DNA of 64,000 nucleotides from Ornithinimicrobium ciconiae (GCF_007197575.1 NZ_CP041616.1:2294001-2358000), one strand, 5' to 3'. Shown: positions 18,038-27,435, numbered from the stretch's first letter. Numbers and translations: made by a program. The notes: generated by a model not told the origin, from the letters alone.

Positions 18038-19168
18038 TCACCGCCGCTGCAGCAGGGTGAGCACCTCCAGGTGGGGCGTCTGGGGGAACATATCGAACAG
18101 CCGGGCCCGCACCGGGCGCAGTGAGGGCATCCGCGTGAGGTCCCGGGCCAGGGAGTCGACGTGGCAGCTGGAGTAGAGCGCCTGCTGCACCCCAGAGGCC
18201 TCCAGCCACGGGGCGAGATCGCCGATGCCGCGCCGCGGGGGGTTGACGACCACCACCTCCGGTGCCGGCCGATCGCGCAGGAGGGCAGCGGCGTCGCCGG
18301 TCACGAAGCGGGGTGCGCCGGGCATCTCGGCGGCACTCGCGCGAGCACTCTCGACCGCCTCGGCGGACAGCTCCACCCCGAGCACGTCCCGGGCGCTGCC
18401 GTTCGGGCGCAGCAGGTTGTGCAGGGCAAACCCGCCGACCCCGCAGTAGAGGTCCCACAGCGACGCCGGGTCGGTCTCAGCGAGCCAGGCCCGGGCCTGG
18501 CGATAGAGCCCCGCAGCCACCTCGGTGTTGGTCTGGAAGAACGAGCCCGGCCGCAACCTCAGGCTCACGTCGTTGACGGGCATCGGCAGGTCGCTGTGCT
18601 GACTGAGGAGCACCTCCTGCGGCCCTTCCAGGACCGCGGCGTGGATCGGTTGGAGGTTGACCGAGACGACGCGGACACCGGGCAGCAGCTCGTAGATCCG
18701 GGACAACCCGGTGCGGATCCGAGTCACCTGTCCCTCCGAGCGGAGCACGAAGCGGATCATCAGCTCACCGGCGGGGGAGTGGGTGAGCAGCACATGCTTG
18801 AGCTCACCGCTGCGCCGGGGCACGTCATACGGCACCATCCCCAGGTCGGCGAGCAGGGACGGGACCTGCTGAACCGCCTGCGCCAGGCCCGGCTCATAGA
18901 GGCCGCAGTGGCGCAGGTCCACGCCCTGTCCCGACCCGTCCAGGATGCCGACGGTGGGGTCCGACCGGGTGCCGGCGACGACCAGCTTGGCCTTGTTGCG
19001 GAACCCCGCCGGGCGACTGGTGAAGGGCGACTCCCACTGCAGCGAGACACCTGCCCCCAGCAGCGCCGCCACGCACCGCTCCTGCTTGGCCGCCACCTGG
19101 TCGTCGTAGGCCGTGCCCATCAGCGAGCAGGAGCGGCACCGGTGGGCGTCGAAGTAGTCGCACTGCAT
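18038..19168 (-). CDS. rlmC: 23S rRNA (uracil-C5)-methyltransferase RlmC
   Basis: This 376-residue enzyme of the RlmC/RlmD (RumB/RumA) group uses SAM to make m5U in 23S rRNA. An iron-sulfur cysteine set begins at the N terminus (C3, C11, C14; CDYFDAHRCRSC), with a later Cys in LRHCGLYEP. The catalytic region shows SFFQTNTEVA, DLYCGVGGF, VNPPRRG and the nucleophile cysteine in YSSCHVDSLARDL. I chose the ATG at 19168 because RlmC proteins typically begin right at MQCDYF; the open frame to 19285 overlaps the divergent gene. The length matches RlmC rather than the longer RlmD. Confidence 0.92.
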   Translation of the reverse strand: MQCDYFDAHRCRSCSLMGTAYDDQVAAKQERCVAALLGAGVSLQWESPFTSRPAGFRNKAKLVVAGTRSDPTVGILDGSGQGVDLRHCGLYEPGLAQAVQQVPSLLADLGMVPYDVPRRSGELKHVLLTHSPAGELMIRFVLRSEGQVTRIRTGLSRIYELLPGVRVVSVNLQPIHAAVLEGPQEVLLSQHSDLPMPVNDVSLRLRPGSFFQTNTEVAAGLYRQARAWLAETDPASLWDLYCGVGGFALHNLLRPNGSARDVLGVELSAEAVESARASAAEMPGAPRFVTGDAAALLRDRPAPEVVVVNPPRRGIGDLAPWLEASGVQQALYSSCHVDSLARDLTRMPSLRPVRARLFDMFPQTPHLEVLTLLQRR

Positions 19169-19232
19169 CCGGTGCGGGGTGGGGGTGACGACGGGCACCC
19201 CGACAGGGTAGTGGGCACCGTAGGGTTGCCGT

Positions 19233-20048
19233 GTGAGTGATCCCCAGAGTCTGTCGATCCACACCACCGTTGTCGGCGAGAGCACCCCGTCCGCAGAGGC
19301 GACGCGCTGGGTGGTCTTCCTGCACGGCCTGTTCGGTCAGGGCAAGAACTTCACCACCATCGCCAAGGCGCTGCAGCCCGAGTTCGTCTCGCTGCTGGTC
19401 GACCTGCCCAACCACGGGCGCTCGGACTGGACCGAGACGGTGGACTATGAGCAGATGGCCGACGCCGTCGCGGCCCAGGTGCGACGGACCGTGGGTGACG
19501 ACCAACGGATCCACCTGGTCGGTCACTCGATGGGCGGGAAGGTCGCGATGGCCCTGGCGCTGCGCCACCGCGACCTGATCGACCGCCTGGTGATCGTCGA
19601 CATCTCCCCGGCCTCGAGCACAGACATGAGCGAGTTCGAGCAGCTGCTCGGAGCACTGGCGACGCTCGACCTGGACGACCTGCCGAGTCGGACCGAGGCG
19701 GATGCCCGGCTCAGTGAGCTGATCCCGAACCGGACGACCCGAGGATTCCTCCTGCAGAACCTGCGCTCAGAGGGCGAGCGGTGGCGCTGGCAGGCCAACC
19801 TCGACCTCCTGCTGGCCGACCTACCGACGGTCGGGGGCTACGTCCCCGAGGGTGATCCGTTCACCGGTCCCGTCCTGTGGGTCGCCGGTGAGCGGTCGAA
19901 CTACATCCAGCCTGAGCACCGTCCGGCGATGGAGGAGCTCTTCCCACGCACCGTGCTGGTGCGGGTCAAGGGTGCTGGGCACTGGGTGCACTCACAGCAG
20001 CCGCAGGCCTTTACCTCAGCGCTGCGCACCTTCCTGACGGCGACCTGA
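19233..20048 (+). CDS. Alpha/beta-fold hydrolase, YbfF-like esterase
   Basis: This is a 271-residue soluble hydrolase. It has the oxyanion motif HGLFGQGKNF (31-40), the nucleophile elbow GHSMGG with S99, and the catalytic His in GAGHWVH near the C terminus. The pattern DLPNHGRSDW is typical of YbfF-type acyl esterases. The GTG start has TAGGGT 6 nt upstream (19221-19226) and no ribosome site, so the mRNA may be leaderless. It is divergent from rlmC. Its last 33 nt overlap the convergent SSB-like gene. Confidence 0.88.
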   Translation: MSDPQSLSIHTTVVGESTPSAEATRWVVFLHGLFGQGKNFTTIAKALQPEFVSLLVDLPNHGRSDWTETVDYEQMADAVAAQVRRTVGDDQRIHLVGHSMGGKVAMALALRHRDLIDRLVIVDISPASSTDMSEFEQLLGALATLDLDDLPSRTEADARLSELIPNRTTRGFLLQNLRSEGERWRWQANLDLLLADLPTVGGYVPEGDPFTGPVLWVAGERSNYIQPEHRPAMEELFPRTVLVRVKGAGHWVHSQQPQAFTSALRTFLTAT

Positions 20049-20417
20049 GGTCGGCCGCACGCGACGCAGCCTGCGGGCCTCCACCTCGTAGCGCGAGGCG
20101 CGCCCCTGGCCCGCGGCATAGAACCGCCGGTGCAGGCTGCCCTCGAGGTCGACATAGTCGTCAACGGCGAGACGCAGGGCCGCAGCGCGGGTGCGCGCAC
20201 TCCAGCAGGCCACCTCGATCGCGTCGACCTGCGAGCGCCCGGCCGATGCACCCCGCCCCCGTCGGGGTGAGCGCGGCACGACGACCCGCAGCTGGACGAC
20301 CTCGTCCCCGCTGGGCAGCACCCGGGACTCGGGCCCCCAGCTGACACGGCCGAGCAGGTGGACGCTGTTGACCGTCTCGACGGGAGGGGAGACCGGGGCG
20401 CTGGTCGGTGGGCTCAT
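20016..20417 (-). CDS. SSB-like OB-fold protein
   Basis: This 133-residue protein has an OB-fold core like single-stranded DNA-binding proteins (NSVHLLGRVSWGPESRVLPSGDEVVQLRV ... DYVDLEGSLHRRFY in segments). It lacks the long acidic DDDIPF-type tail of housekeeping SSB and is basic at the C terminus, so it looks like an accessory paralog of the actinobacterial SSB group. Its 3' end overlaps the esterase gene by 33 nt in convergent orientation. An exact role in repair or recombination cannot be inferred. Confidence 0.72.
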   Translation of the reverse strand: MSPPTSAPVSPPVETVNSVHLLGRVSWGPESRVLPSGDEVVQLRVVVPRSPRRGRGASAGRSQVDAIEVACWSARTRAAALRLAVDDYVDLEGSLHRRFYAAGQGRASRYEVEARRLRRVRPTSGRRQEGAQR

Positions 20418-20524
20418 GACGCCACTGTGCCGAGCGCCCGGTCCCGCCCGCTAGGTCCGGTGACCGACCTGTGGACACGGGCACCCGGCATACCAGGCCT
20501 GTGGACGGCAGCTGCGGGGCGTCG

Positions 20525-22342
20525 TCAGCGGTCGAGCACGAGGTCGTCGATGGCCGCGATGATCGGGGAGTAGTCCGCCATCGGGTCCAGCCCCAGGACC
20601 CCCGCCCAGAATGGCACCATCTCGTGCTTGTACTCGTGGCCGTGGCCCGAGGGCACGTCCACGGACAGTGGCATGTCGCTGGCGATCTGCCAGAAGGTCA
20701 CCCACCGGTCCCAGCTCAGGTAGGGGGAGACGTCGCGCCCGACCTGCTCGCGCAGCCAGTCCGGCTCCTTCCACAGCAGGTCCCACGACCACCAGACCAC
20801 CGGGTCAGACGCGTGTTGGCCGTAGACGACGCGCGGCTCCTGCCAGTCCACCAGGGGAGCGCCATAGAAGTCCTCGGTCAGCTCGACCGGCGTCGTGGCG
20901 AACCTGATGTGCTGCCCGTTGTCGATGACCGGTGCGATCTCCGGGCTGCCCTCCCGGCGGTCCTCGGTCAGCGAGCTCCACAGCGGGGTGAAGCGCGGGG
21001 TGCCGGTCCACACCGCCCCGTCGACGCGCGCCAGCATGTCGTCCGCGTCGTCGAAGGCACCCTGGCCGCCGAAGGAGCCCAGCGACTCGCCGCTGGTGAA
21101 CAGCAGAGGACGCTGCTCCTGCGGCAGCCGGTTGATCTCCGCCTCCACGGCTTCGAACAGCGCCTTACCCGCGGCCGGGGGCGTGTCCCGGTCCGAGACG
21201 TAGGCCAGCCCACTGGGAAAGAAGCTGTACTGCATCGAGACGGTCGCCACGTCTCCACCGGTGAGGAACTCCAGCGCCTGCACCGACCACTCCTGCACAA
21301 ATCCGGTGCCGGTCGTCGTGGCCACATTCACCGCCGAACGCTCCAGACCGCCGGCCCGGACCAGCTCGGCCACGGCCGCCTGGGCAGCCGCGTCGATCTC
21401 GTCGTGCTGCGCCTTGCCGGCATAGACCCTGATCGGCTCGAGGGCCGGCTCTCCGGTGGCCGCCGCGATGTCGGCTGCGCGCGGACCGTCCGAGACAAAC
21501 ATCTGGCCCTGGCGGCCCAGCGACTCCCAGGTCTCGTATGACGTGGGGCTGCCCGAGCGCTCGGCCTCCGCCGGGGCGGTGCGCCCCTCGGGCGAGGTGT
21601 GGCTCAGTTGGGTGGCATTGCCCAGCGCCCAGTTGAGGCCGCGCTGGTAGAGGACATCGGTGCTCACGAAGATCACCAGGGCCGCCACGATGAGGGTGGC
21701 GGCGAGGGGAGCCAGCGACGGGGGCAGGATCGGCCCGACCAGCCGGGTGGTGCTGCGCCGCAGCTGGCGCAGGCCGCGGCCCAGGAGCAGGAGCAGCGCG
21801 AACAGGACGATCCCGGCGAGCACCCCCAGGAACTGGTTCAGCGCCCCGCCGCGACTCACCCCGGCCATCAGCGAGATCGCCTCCTGCTGATGCAGGCTGC
21901 GGATCCACACGATGATGCTCACCACCACCAGCAGCAGGATCCACCCCGTGCGGAACGCCCAGTTCGAGCGTGCGCTCAGCTCGACCCTCAGGTGCGTGCG
22001 GCGAGACAGCCACGACACGAACCGCCCGAGGAGGCTGCCCACGAGATAGCCGTAGGCGATGCTCACTCCGACGTTGGCGGCGGTCATCCACCAGGCGCGG
22101 GGCAGCAGACTGGGTGACAGGGCCACCCAGAGCGTGAACAGGCCAACGGTCAGGCCAGCCACGGAGAGCCTGCCCAGGACACCGGTGGGGCGGGTCGTCG
22201 GCTCGGGATAGACCGCTGGTGCGGCGCTGACCGCCGGCATGCGCAAGGGGCGCGCCAGGGCGCCGAGCCGGGTCGGCAGCGCTGGTCTGTTGATGGCGCT
22301 GGCCCCACCGGACCCGGACCCAGCCGGACGCTCCACGATCAC
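20525..22342 (-). CDS. Membrane-anchored alpha/beta-hydrolase (Abhydrolase_9 type)
   Basis: This 605-residue protein has about five membrane helices in its first 250 residues (for example 'GWILLLVVVSIIVWI' and LVIFVSTDVLYQ), then a large C-terminal domain. The C-terminal domain carries the hydrolase elbow GESLGSFGG, a region with YSFFPSGLAYVSD, and the motif VYGQHASDPVVWW; together these match the actinobacterial PF15420/PF10081 family. Members are uncharacterised or linked to cell-envelope esterase activity. The catalytic domain probably faces outward, which is an inference. The gene stands alone between the SSB-like gene and the RsmC-like gene. Confidence 0.82.
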   Translation of the reverse strand: MIVERPAGSGSGGASAINRPALPTRLGALARPLRMPAVSAAPAVYPEPTTRPTGVLGRLSVAGLTVGLFTLWVALSPSLLPRAWWMTAANVGVSIAYGYLVGSLLGRFVSWLSRRTHLRVELSARSNWAFRTGWILLLVVVSIIVWIRSLHQQEAISLMAGVSRGGALNQFLGVLAGIVLFALLLLLGRGLRQLRRSTTRLVGPILPPSLAPLAATLIVAALVIFVSTDVLYQRGLNWALGNATQLSHTSPEGRTAPAEAERSGSPTSYETWESLGRQGQMFVSDGPRAADIAAATGEPALEPIRVYAGKAQHDEIDAAAQAAVAELVRAGGLERSAVNVATTTGTGFVQEWSVQALEFLTGGDVATVSMQYSFFPSGLAYVSDRDTPPAAGKALFEAVEAEINRLPQEQRPLLFTSGESLGSFGGQGAFDDADDMLARVDGAVWTGTPRFTPLWSSLTEDRREGSPEIAPVIDNGQHIRFATTPVELTEDFYGAPLVDWQEPRVVYGQHASDPVVWWSWDLLWKEPDWLREQVGRDVSPYLSWDRWVTFWQIASDMPLSVDVPSGHGHEYKHEMVPFWAGVLGLDPMADYSPIIAAIDDLVLDR

Positions 22343-22371
22343 GGGGTCGAGCCTAACGAGGGGTGCCCGGC

Positions 22372-23370
22372 TCAGCCGCGCACGGTGCGGGTCACGAGGT
22401 AGTGCCGGTCGCGGGCCAGGATCTCGGTGCGCCCCAGACGTGCCAGTCTGGGCAGGTAGGGCAGGTGCGCGTTGAAGACCATGAGGAGCTCACCATCAGG
22501 CACCAGCACCCGCCCGGCGTCGGCGATCATCGCCAGCGTCGGGGTGGAGTCCTTGGTGGTGCCGACGTGGAACGGGGGATTGGTGACGACGGCGGCCACC
22601 GAGTCGTCAGCGAACTCGGTCAGCCCATCGGCCCGGCGTGTCTCGACCGTGCCGGCCGTGGTCAACCGCGTGGAGGCGACCGCTGCAGCGGAGACGTCCA
22701 CGGCCGTCACGTTGGGGAACCGGCGGGCCAGCAGGGCCGCGAGAATTCCTGTGCCGCACCCGAGGTCGACCACCGCGCCCTCGGTGTCCTCCAGTCGGTG
22801 GAGCTGGCCGATCAGGAGTGCCGTGCCGGCATCCAGGCGGGTGCCGGCGAAGGCCGCGCCGTGCGCATAGACGGTCAGGTCGAGGTCGTCGTGGTGGCGG
22901 TGCTTGGGCCAGGGCTGCTCCACGGTCCTGGGGCCGGAGGCATGCAGCACGCGGGACTTCTGCCGTCCGAGGCTGGCCCGGACTGTCTCGAAGCTCATGG
23001 CGAGCACCGGGTTCATCGACGGCGTCATGTGCTTGGTGCGACCCCCGGCGACCAGGCGGACATCCGCGGCAGCGACCTGGGCGGCCGTCCGGGCGATCTC
23101 GTCCAGGGCGTCCAACGACTTCGGGAGGCGCAACACCACCAGCTCGGCCCCCGTGAGAGCAGTCGCGAGCTCGGGGGAGACCTCCACGCCGGTGCGGGCC
23201 AGGGCACGTTCGCTGACCACGCTGTCGTGGTGGGCGACCACCCGCCCACCGGCGAGCTGGGCGACGGCGTCTGCGAGGGCGCCGTGCTCATCACCGATCA
23301 GGGCAACCCGGCCGGACGGGAGTTCCCCGAGCTCATCAAGCAGCAGCCGATCCACAGGGTCGAGGGTCAC
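22372..23370 (-). CDS. RsmC/RlmG-like rRNA guanine N2-methyltransferase
   Basis: This 332-residue class I methyltransferase has the SAM motif VVDLGCGTGILAAL and the catalytic NPPFHVG that identifies base N-methyltransferases of the RsmC/RlmG group. The N-terminal half resembles a degenerate copy of the same fold, as in RsmC. The GTG start overlaps the stop of the hydrolase gene upstream by 4 nt (GTGA), so the pair is translationally coupled. Whether the target is 16S or 23S rRNA cannot be settled from the sequence. Confidence 0.85.
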   Translation of the reverse strand: MTLDPVDRLLLDELGELPSGRVALIGDEHGALADAVAQLAGGRVVAHHDSVVSERALARTGVEVSPELATALTGAELVVLRLPKSLDALDEIARTAAQVAAADVRLVAGGRTKHMTPSMNPVLAMSFETVRASLGRQKSRVLHASGPRTVEQPWPKHRHHDDLDLTVYAHGAAFAGTRLDAGTALLIGQLHRLEDTEGAVVDLGCGTGILAALLARRFPNVTAVDVSAAAVASTRLTTAGTVETRRADGLTEFADDSVAAVVTNPPFHVGTTKDSTPTLAMIADAGRVLVPDGELLMVFNAHLPYLPRLARLGRTEILARDRHYLVTRTVRG

Positions 23371-24272
23371 GAGACGGACCCCTGCAGGTGCTGACCGAGG
23401 AAGGCGACGGCGCGGTCCAGGTGCGGCTCGATGGGTGTGCCGATGAAACAGTGGTCAGCACCGTCGATGATCTCCAGCGTGCTGTCGACACCAGCCTCCC
23501 GCAGCGCCTGGTGGAGGAGCTCGCTCTCGGTCGCCGGGACCATCCCGTCGTCGCGTCCGTGCATGAGCAGGACAGGAGGTATGCCGGGATGCACCTGGGT
23601 GACGGGGGAAAGGTCCCGCACCACGGCCAGGTCACCGCCGAGGCCGCCGCGCACCTCCTCGTCGGCTGCCCCGTCGGCCAGCCAGCCCATCTCGGCCGGG
23701 CCGTAGAACAGCACCGCCGCCGCGACATCAACCGGCCCCTCACCGACCCCCACGCTGCCCAGCAGCCGGTGACCGTCGTCCTGCTGGGAACCGACGAATG
23801 CGACCAGGGAGGCCAGGTGTGCCCCCGCGGACTCGCCCCAGATCCCCACGCGGTGGGGGTCCAGACTGAGCTCGTCGGCATACCGACGCAGATAACGGAT
23901 GGCGGCGACGCAGTCGTGGACGCAGGCGGGGAAGGGTGCCTCGGCCAACAGTCGGTAGTCGAGGGTCGCCACCGCCATTTCTGCGGCGACGACCTTCTCG
24001 AAGAGCACCTGCTGCGGCCACTGCAGGGGGACATAGCGCCGGTCTCCCTCAGTCCAGCCGCCGCCGTGAATCCACACCACCAGCGGCACCGGCCCCGGCA
24101 CGTCGGCCGGGACGTGCAGGTCCAGGGTCATGGGGCGGAAGCTGCGGACGAAACCATAGGTCAGCCCGGTCCAGGAACGTGCGCCGGCGACCCCTTCGGA
24201 ACTGATCGGGGGGTGGTGGGTGAAGACCGGCCACGGGTCCTGATCGGGCGGACGCAGCGCGCGGATGTCCAT
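23367..24272 (-). CDS. Alpha/beta hydrolase (BD-FAE/lipase-like), copy 1
   Basis: This 301-residue carboxylic-ester hydrolase of the HSL/BD-FAE type has the oxyanion motif HGGGW at 69-73, the nucleophile S148 in GESAG, the acid in GRDD and the catalytic His in DGADHCF. It is translationally coupled to the RsmC-like gene. A very similar second copy lies at 26539-27435; by eye at least three quarters of residues are identical, including the first and last motifs. The two copies flank glsA, the DUF385 gene and the NUDIX gene. The natural substrate is unknown. Confidence 0.87.
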   Translation of the reverse strand: MDIRALRPPDQDPWPVFTHHPPISSEGVAGARSWTGLTYGFVRSFRPMTLDLHVPADVPGPVPLVVWIHGGGWTEGDRRYVPLQWPQQVLFEKVVAAEMAVATLDYRLLAEAPFPACVHDCVAAIRYLRRYADELSLDPHRVGIWGESAGAHLASLVAFVGSQQDDGHRLLGSVGVGEGPVDVAAAVLFYGPAEMGWLADGAADEEVRGGLGGDLAVVRDLSPVTQVHPGIPPVLLMHGRDDGMVPATESELLHQALREAGVDSTLEIIDGADHCFIGTPIEPHLDRAVAFLGQHLQGSVS

Positions 24273-24319
24273 CGGGTCAGGATGTCACGCACCGGCCGGC
24301 TTCCTGACACAGTGGGCCC

Positions 24320-25315
24320 ATGATCGACCAGCGACTCCAGGACGACCTCACGGTGGCGCTCGAGGAGGCCCGTGACATCGGCTGGGGCGAGCCCGCCGAC
24401 TATCTGCGTGACGTCCAGGGCCGGGACAACAACGCGCTGGCGGCGGCGGTGTGCACCACCGAGGGGGAGGTGGTGGGCGTCGGCGACCACGACCGGCTGC
24501 TCGCGCTCCAGTCGGTCTCCAAGGCGTTCACCTATGCCGTTGCCCTCCAGGAGTGTGGGCTGGACCGGGTGCTGGCCTATATCGGCGTGGAGCCCTCGGG
24601 GGAGGCCTTCAACGAGTTGTCGCAGCATGCTGACGGCCGGCCGTTCAACCCGCTGATCAACGCTGGCGCGCTCATGGCTCAGGCCCTGGTGCCGGGGGAG
24701 ACCCTGGAGGAGCGGGAGGCGCTCCTGCTCGAGCGTTACAGCGCGCTGGCCGGTGGCCGGCTGGAGGTGGGCGAGGAGGTGCTGGCGGCAGAGCAGGTGC
24801 GCGCCGACCGCAACTTTGCCCTGGCCCACATGCTCGCCTCGTCGGGGATGCTCACCTATGACCCCCACGAGGTCGTCCAGGGCTATCTGCGTCAGTGCTC
24901 GGTCGAGGTGACGACCACTCAGCTCGCGGTGATGGGAGCGACCTTTGCGCGCGGTGGGCGCAACCCGGTCACGGGGGAGCGGGTCTTCGATGAGCGGGTG
25001 GTCCAGCAGACGCTGTCGGTGATGCTCACCTGCGGGATGTATGACGCGAGTGGCAGCTGGGTGACCCAGATCGGCATACCGGCCAAGAGCGGTGTCTCGG
25101 GTGCCATGCTGGGGGTCGTGCCGGGCGCGCTGGGGCTGGCGAGCTGGTCGCCGCGGCTGGACACCCACGGCAACTCGATCCGCGGTCTTGACCTGTTCCG
25201 GCGGCTCAGTGACCGGTGGGACCTGCACGTGCTGCGGCACCGCGACCCGATAGGCCATCCCGCCGCTGACTTTGACGACGGTTCTGGTGAGAGTGTGGAG
25301 AGTGTGACGTCATGA
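24320..25315 (+). CDS. glsA: Glutaminase GlsA
   Basis: This 331-residue serine-dependent glutaminase converts glutamine to glutamate and ammonia. It has the catalytic S65-x-x-K68 (QSVSKAF) and the conserved FNPLINAGA, together with CGMYDASG and KSGVSG towards the C terminus. The length is the usual one for a short bacterial glutaminase without a STAS domain. The stop overlaps the following ATG by 4 nt (ATGA), so it is coupled to the deazaflavin-dependent oxidoreductase-like gene. It lies 47 bp from the divergent hydrolase gene. Confidence 0.93.
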   Translation: MIDQRLQDDLTVALEEARDIGWGEPADYLRDVQGRDNNALAAAVCTTEGEVVGVGDHDRLLALQSVSKAFTYAVALQECGLDRVLAYIGVEPSGEAFNELSQHADGRPFNPLINAGALMAQALVPGETLEEREALLLERYSALAGGRLEVGEEVLAAEQVRADRNFALAHMLASSGMLTYDPHEVVQGYLRQCSVEVTTTQLAVMGATFARGGRNPVTGERVFDERVVQQTLSVMLTCGMYDASGSWVTQIGIPAKSGVSGAMLGVVPGALGLASWSPRLDTHGNSIRGLDLFRRLSDRWDLHVLRHRDPIGHPAADFDDGSGESVESVTS

Positions 25316-25788
25316 GAGAGCGCGTGACCGCCTGGGGTGCCAAGCTCCTGCAGAGCCGGGCCTTCGTCAGAGCTCCCATCCCGCTGTTTCGGGCTGGCTT
25401 GGGATTCCTCCTCGGTGGGCGCCTGCTGATGCTGGAGCACGTGGGTCGCACCACCGGGCAGGCCAGGTATGTCGTCCTGGAAGTGGTGCGCGACGAGGCG
25501 CCCGATGCTGTCGTGGTCGCCTCGGGGTTCGGTCGCACCTCACAGTGGCTCCGCAATGTGATCGCTGAGCCCCGGTGCCACGTGAGCATCGGACGCGCGC
25601 GACGTCGTCCCGCCACGGCCACCGTCCTGGGGGTCGAGGAGGGCGAAACCGTGCTGGCCGACTACCGACAGGCACACCCGAAGTCCTGGGAGCACCTGTC
25701 CGCCATCATGGTCGAGGCGACGGGGGAGTCCGACCCGCAGATACCCCTGGTGCGCCTGCAGTGGAGCGCCGGGCACGGGAGCAGGTGA
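25312..25788 (+). CDS. Nitroreductase/deazaflavin (F420)-dependent oxidoreductase family protein
   Basis: This 158-residue protein of the DUF385/Ddn family has the split-barrel sequence LLMLEHVGRTTGQARYVVLE and 'GRTSQWLRNVIAEPRCHVSI', close to the family hallmark. Members use coenzyme F420 or act on heme or fatty acids; which applies here is unknown. It overlaps glsA by 4 nt and the NUDIX gene by 4 nt (GTGA), so three genes form a tight unit. Its presence supports an actinobacterial host. Confidence 0.85.
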   Translation: MRERVTAWGAKLLQSRAFVRAPIPLFRAGLGFLLGGRLLMLEHVGRTTGQARYVVLEVVRDEAPDAVVVASGFGRTSQWLRNVIAEPRCHVSIGRARRRPATATVLGVEEGETVLADYRQAHPKSWEHLSAIMVEATGESDPQIPLVRLQWSAGHGSR

Positions 25789-26528
25789 GACCGGTGGAGC
25801 AGGACGGCTCCGTCATACCTTCGCCGATCAGGTATGACGCGGGGCTGCGTGAGCGGATCACCGCCAACCTGGCGGGGCACCGCCGCAGGGTCGTGGACCT
25901 GGCGGGGCGCCGGCACGCCGCGGTCGCCCTGGTGCTCGTGGACTCCACTGCCGACACAGCGATCGTCTGGGCGCGGCACGAAGACGGCAGCTCGGCCCGT
26001 GACGCACGTCTGCCGCACGAGGGACTGCTCAGCGCTGCTGGCGGGGCAGCCTTCCTGCTGTGTCGGCGTCCCCTGACGATGCGGCGGCATGCGGGACAGT
26101 TCGCCCTGCCCGGCGGACGGCTCGACCCGGGCGAGGGGGTGGTCGAAGCCGCCCTGCGAGAGACCCACGAGGAGGTCGGGATCGACCTGGGTCCCGAGCG
26201 GGTGCTCGGGTTTCTCGACGACTATGAGACGCGCTCAGGCTTTGTCATGACGCCGGTCGTGGTGTGGGGTTCGGGACAGGAGGTGCGTCCGGACCCGAGC
26301 GAGGTGATGGCGGTTTTCCGGGTCGGGCTGCACCAGTTGCAGCGGACCGACTCGCCCCGTTTTGAGTCGATCCCCGAGAGTGACCGACCAGTCGTCTCCG
26401 TGCCGCTGGGATCGATGGAGGTCCACGCACCGACGGCGGCCGTCCTGGTGCAGCTCAACTGGTGGGGCCTGCTCGGGCGGCCCGACCCCGTGAACGACTT
26501 TGACCAGCCGGTGTTTGCGTGGCGGTGA
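25785..26528 (+). CDS. NUDIX hydrolase, CoA pyrophosphatase-like
   Basis: This 247-residue protein has a complete NUDIX box (GGRLDPGE then ALRETHEEVGI) preceded by RRPLTMRRHAGQFALPGG. That arrangement is typical of the CoA diphosphatase group (NudL/YeaB), which splits CoA into 4'-phosphopantetheine and ADP. The GTG at 25785 overlaps the upstream stop; another GTG three codons later is possible. An upstream continuation of the frame to 25575 lies within the previous gene and is not real. It ends 10 bp before the convergent second hydrolase copy. Confidence 0.87.
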   Translation: MRPVEQDGSVIPSPIRYDAGLRERITANLAGHRRRVVDLAGRRHAAVALVLVDSTADTAIVWARHEDGSSARDARLPHEGLLSAAGGAAFLLCRRPLTMRRHAGQFALPGGRLDPGEGVVEAALRETHEEVGIDLGPERVLGFLDDYETRSGFVMTPVVVWGSGQEVRPDPSEVMAVFRVGLHQLQRTDSPRFESIPESDRPVVSVPLGSMEVHAPTAAVLVQLNWWGLLGRPDPVNDFDQPVFAWR

Positions 26529-26538
26529 CCGGGCCCGG

Positions 26539-27435
26539 CTAGCTCTGCAGGAGTCGACCCAGGAAGTCGATGGCTCGGTCCAGGTGGGGCTCGATCGGCG
26601 CGCCGATGAAGCAGTGATCGGCTCCGTCGGTGATCTCCAGGGTGCTGTCGACCCCTACCGCCAGCAGTGCGTCGTGCAGGATCGCGCTCTCGCTGGCTGG
26701 CACCAGCGCGTCGTCACGGCCGTGCATCAGCAGGACCGGAGCGATGCCGCGGTGCACCTGGTTGATGGGGGAGAGGTCCTCTGCCAGTGTGAGGTCGCCG
26801 CCCAGAGCGCCACGCACGTCGTCACCGACCACCTGGTCGATGACCCATCCCAGCTGCGCCGGGCCATAGAACAGGACGCTCGCCGCGACATCCAGCCGTC
26901 CTTCACCCACGCCGACACGGCCAAGCAGGCGGCCGTGGGGGTCCCGCTGCGATCCGACGAACGCGACGAGCGAGGCCAGGTGTGCCCCTGCGGACTCGCC
27001 CCAGATCCCCACGCGGTCAGGGTCCAGGCCCAGCTGGTCGGCATACTGGCGCAGATAGCGCACGGCCGCCACGCAGTCGTGCACACACGCCGGGAAGGGC
27101 GCCTCGGCCAGCAGGCGGTAGTCGACGGTCGCGACGGCCATGCCGGCGGCGACGATCTTGTCGAAGAGCAGCTGTTGCGGCCACTGCAGCGGGACATAGC
27201 GCCGGTCGCCCTCGGTCCACCCGCCACCGTGGATCCACACCACCACCGGCACCGGCCCGGCCGCATCGGTCGGGACGTGCAGGTCGAGGGTCATCGGGCG
27301 ATAGCCGGGGACGAAGCCGAAGGTCAGCCCGGTCCACGACCGTGCCCCACGCACACCGTGGGAGCTGATCGGGGGGTGGTGGGTGAATGCCGGCCATGGG
27401 TCGTGGGTGGGTGGGCGCAGGTCGCGGATGTCCAT
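26539..27435 (-). CDS. Alpha/beta hydrolase (BD-FAE/lipase-like), copy 2
   Basis: This 298-residue paralog of the gene at 23367-24272 has the same HGGGWTEGDRRYVPLQWPQQ block, the nucleophile motif GESAGAHLASLVAF and the ending 'DGADHCFIGAPIEPHLDRA'. Most differences are conservative. The ATG at 27435 matches the start of copy 1 (MDIR-LRPP); the longer open frame to 27978 has no protein-like extension. The copy probably arose by local duplication. Both copies face the same way, bracketing three genes on the opposite strand. Its function is assumed to be ester hydrolysis. Confidence 0.87.
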   Translation of the reverse strand: MDIRDLRPPTHDPWPAFTHHPPISSHGVRGARSWTGLTFGFVPGYRPMTLDLHVPTDAAGPVPVVVWIHGGGWTEGDRRYVPLQWPQQLLFDKIVAAGMAVATVDYRLLAEAPFPACVHDCVAAVRYLRQYADQLGLDPDRVGIWGESAGAHLASLVAFVGSQRDPHGRLLGRVGVGEGRLDVAASVLFYGPAQLGWVIDQVVGDDVRGALGGDLTLAEDLSPINQVHRGIAPVLLMHGRDDALVPASESAILHDALLAVGVDSTLEITDGADHCFIGAPIEPHLDRAIDFLGRLLQS

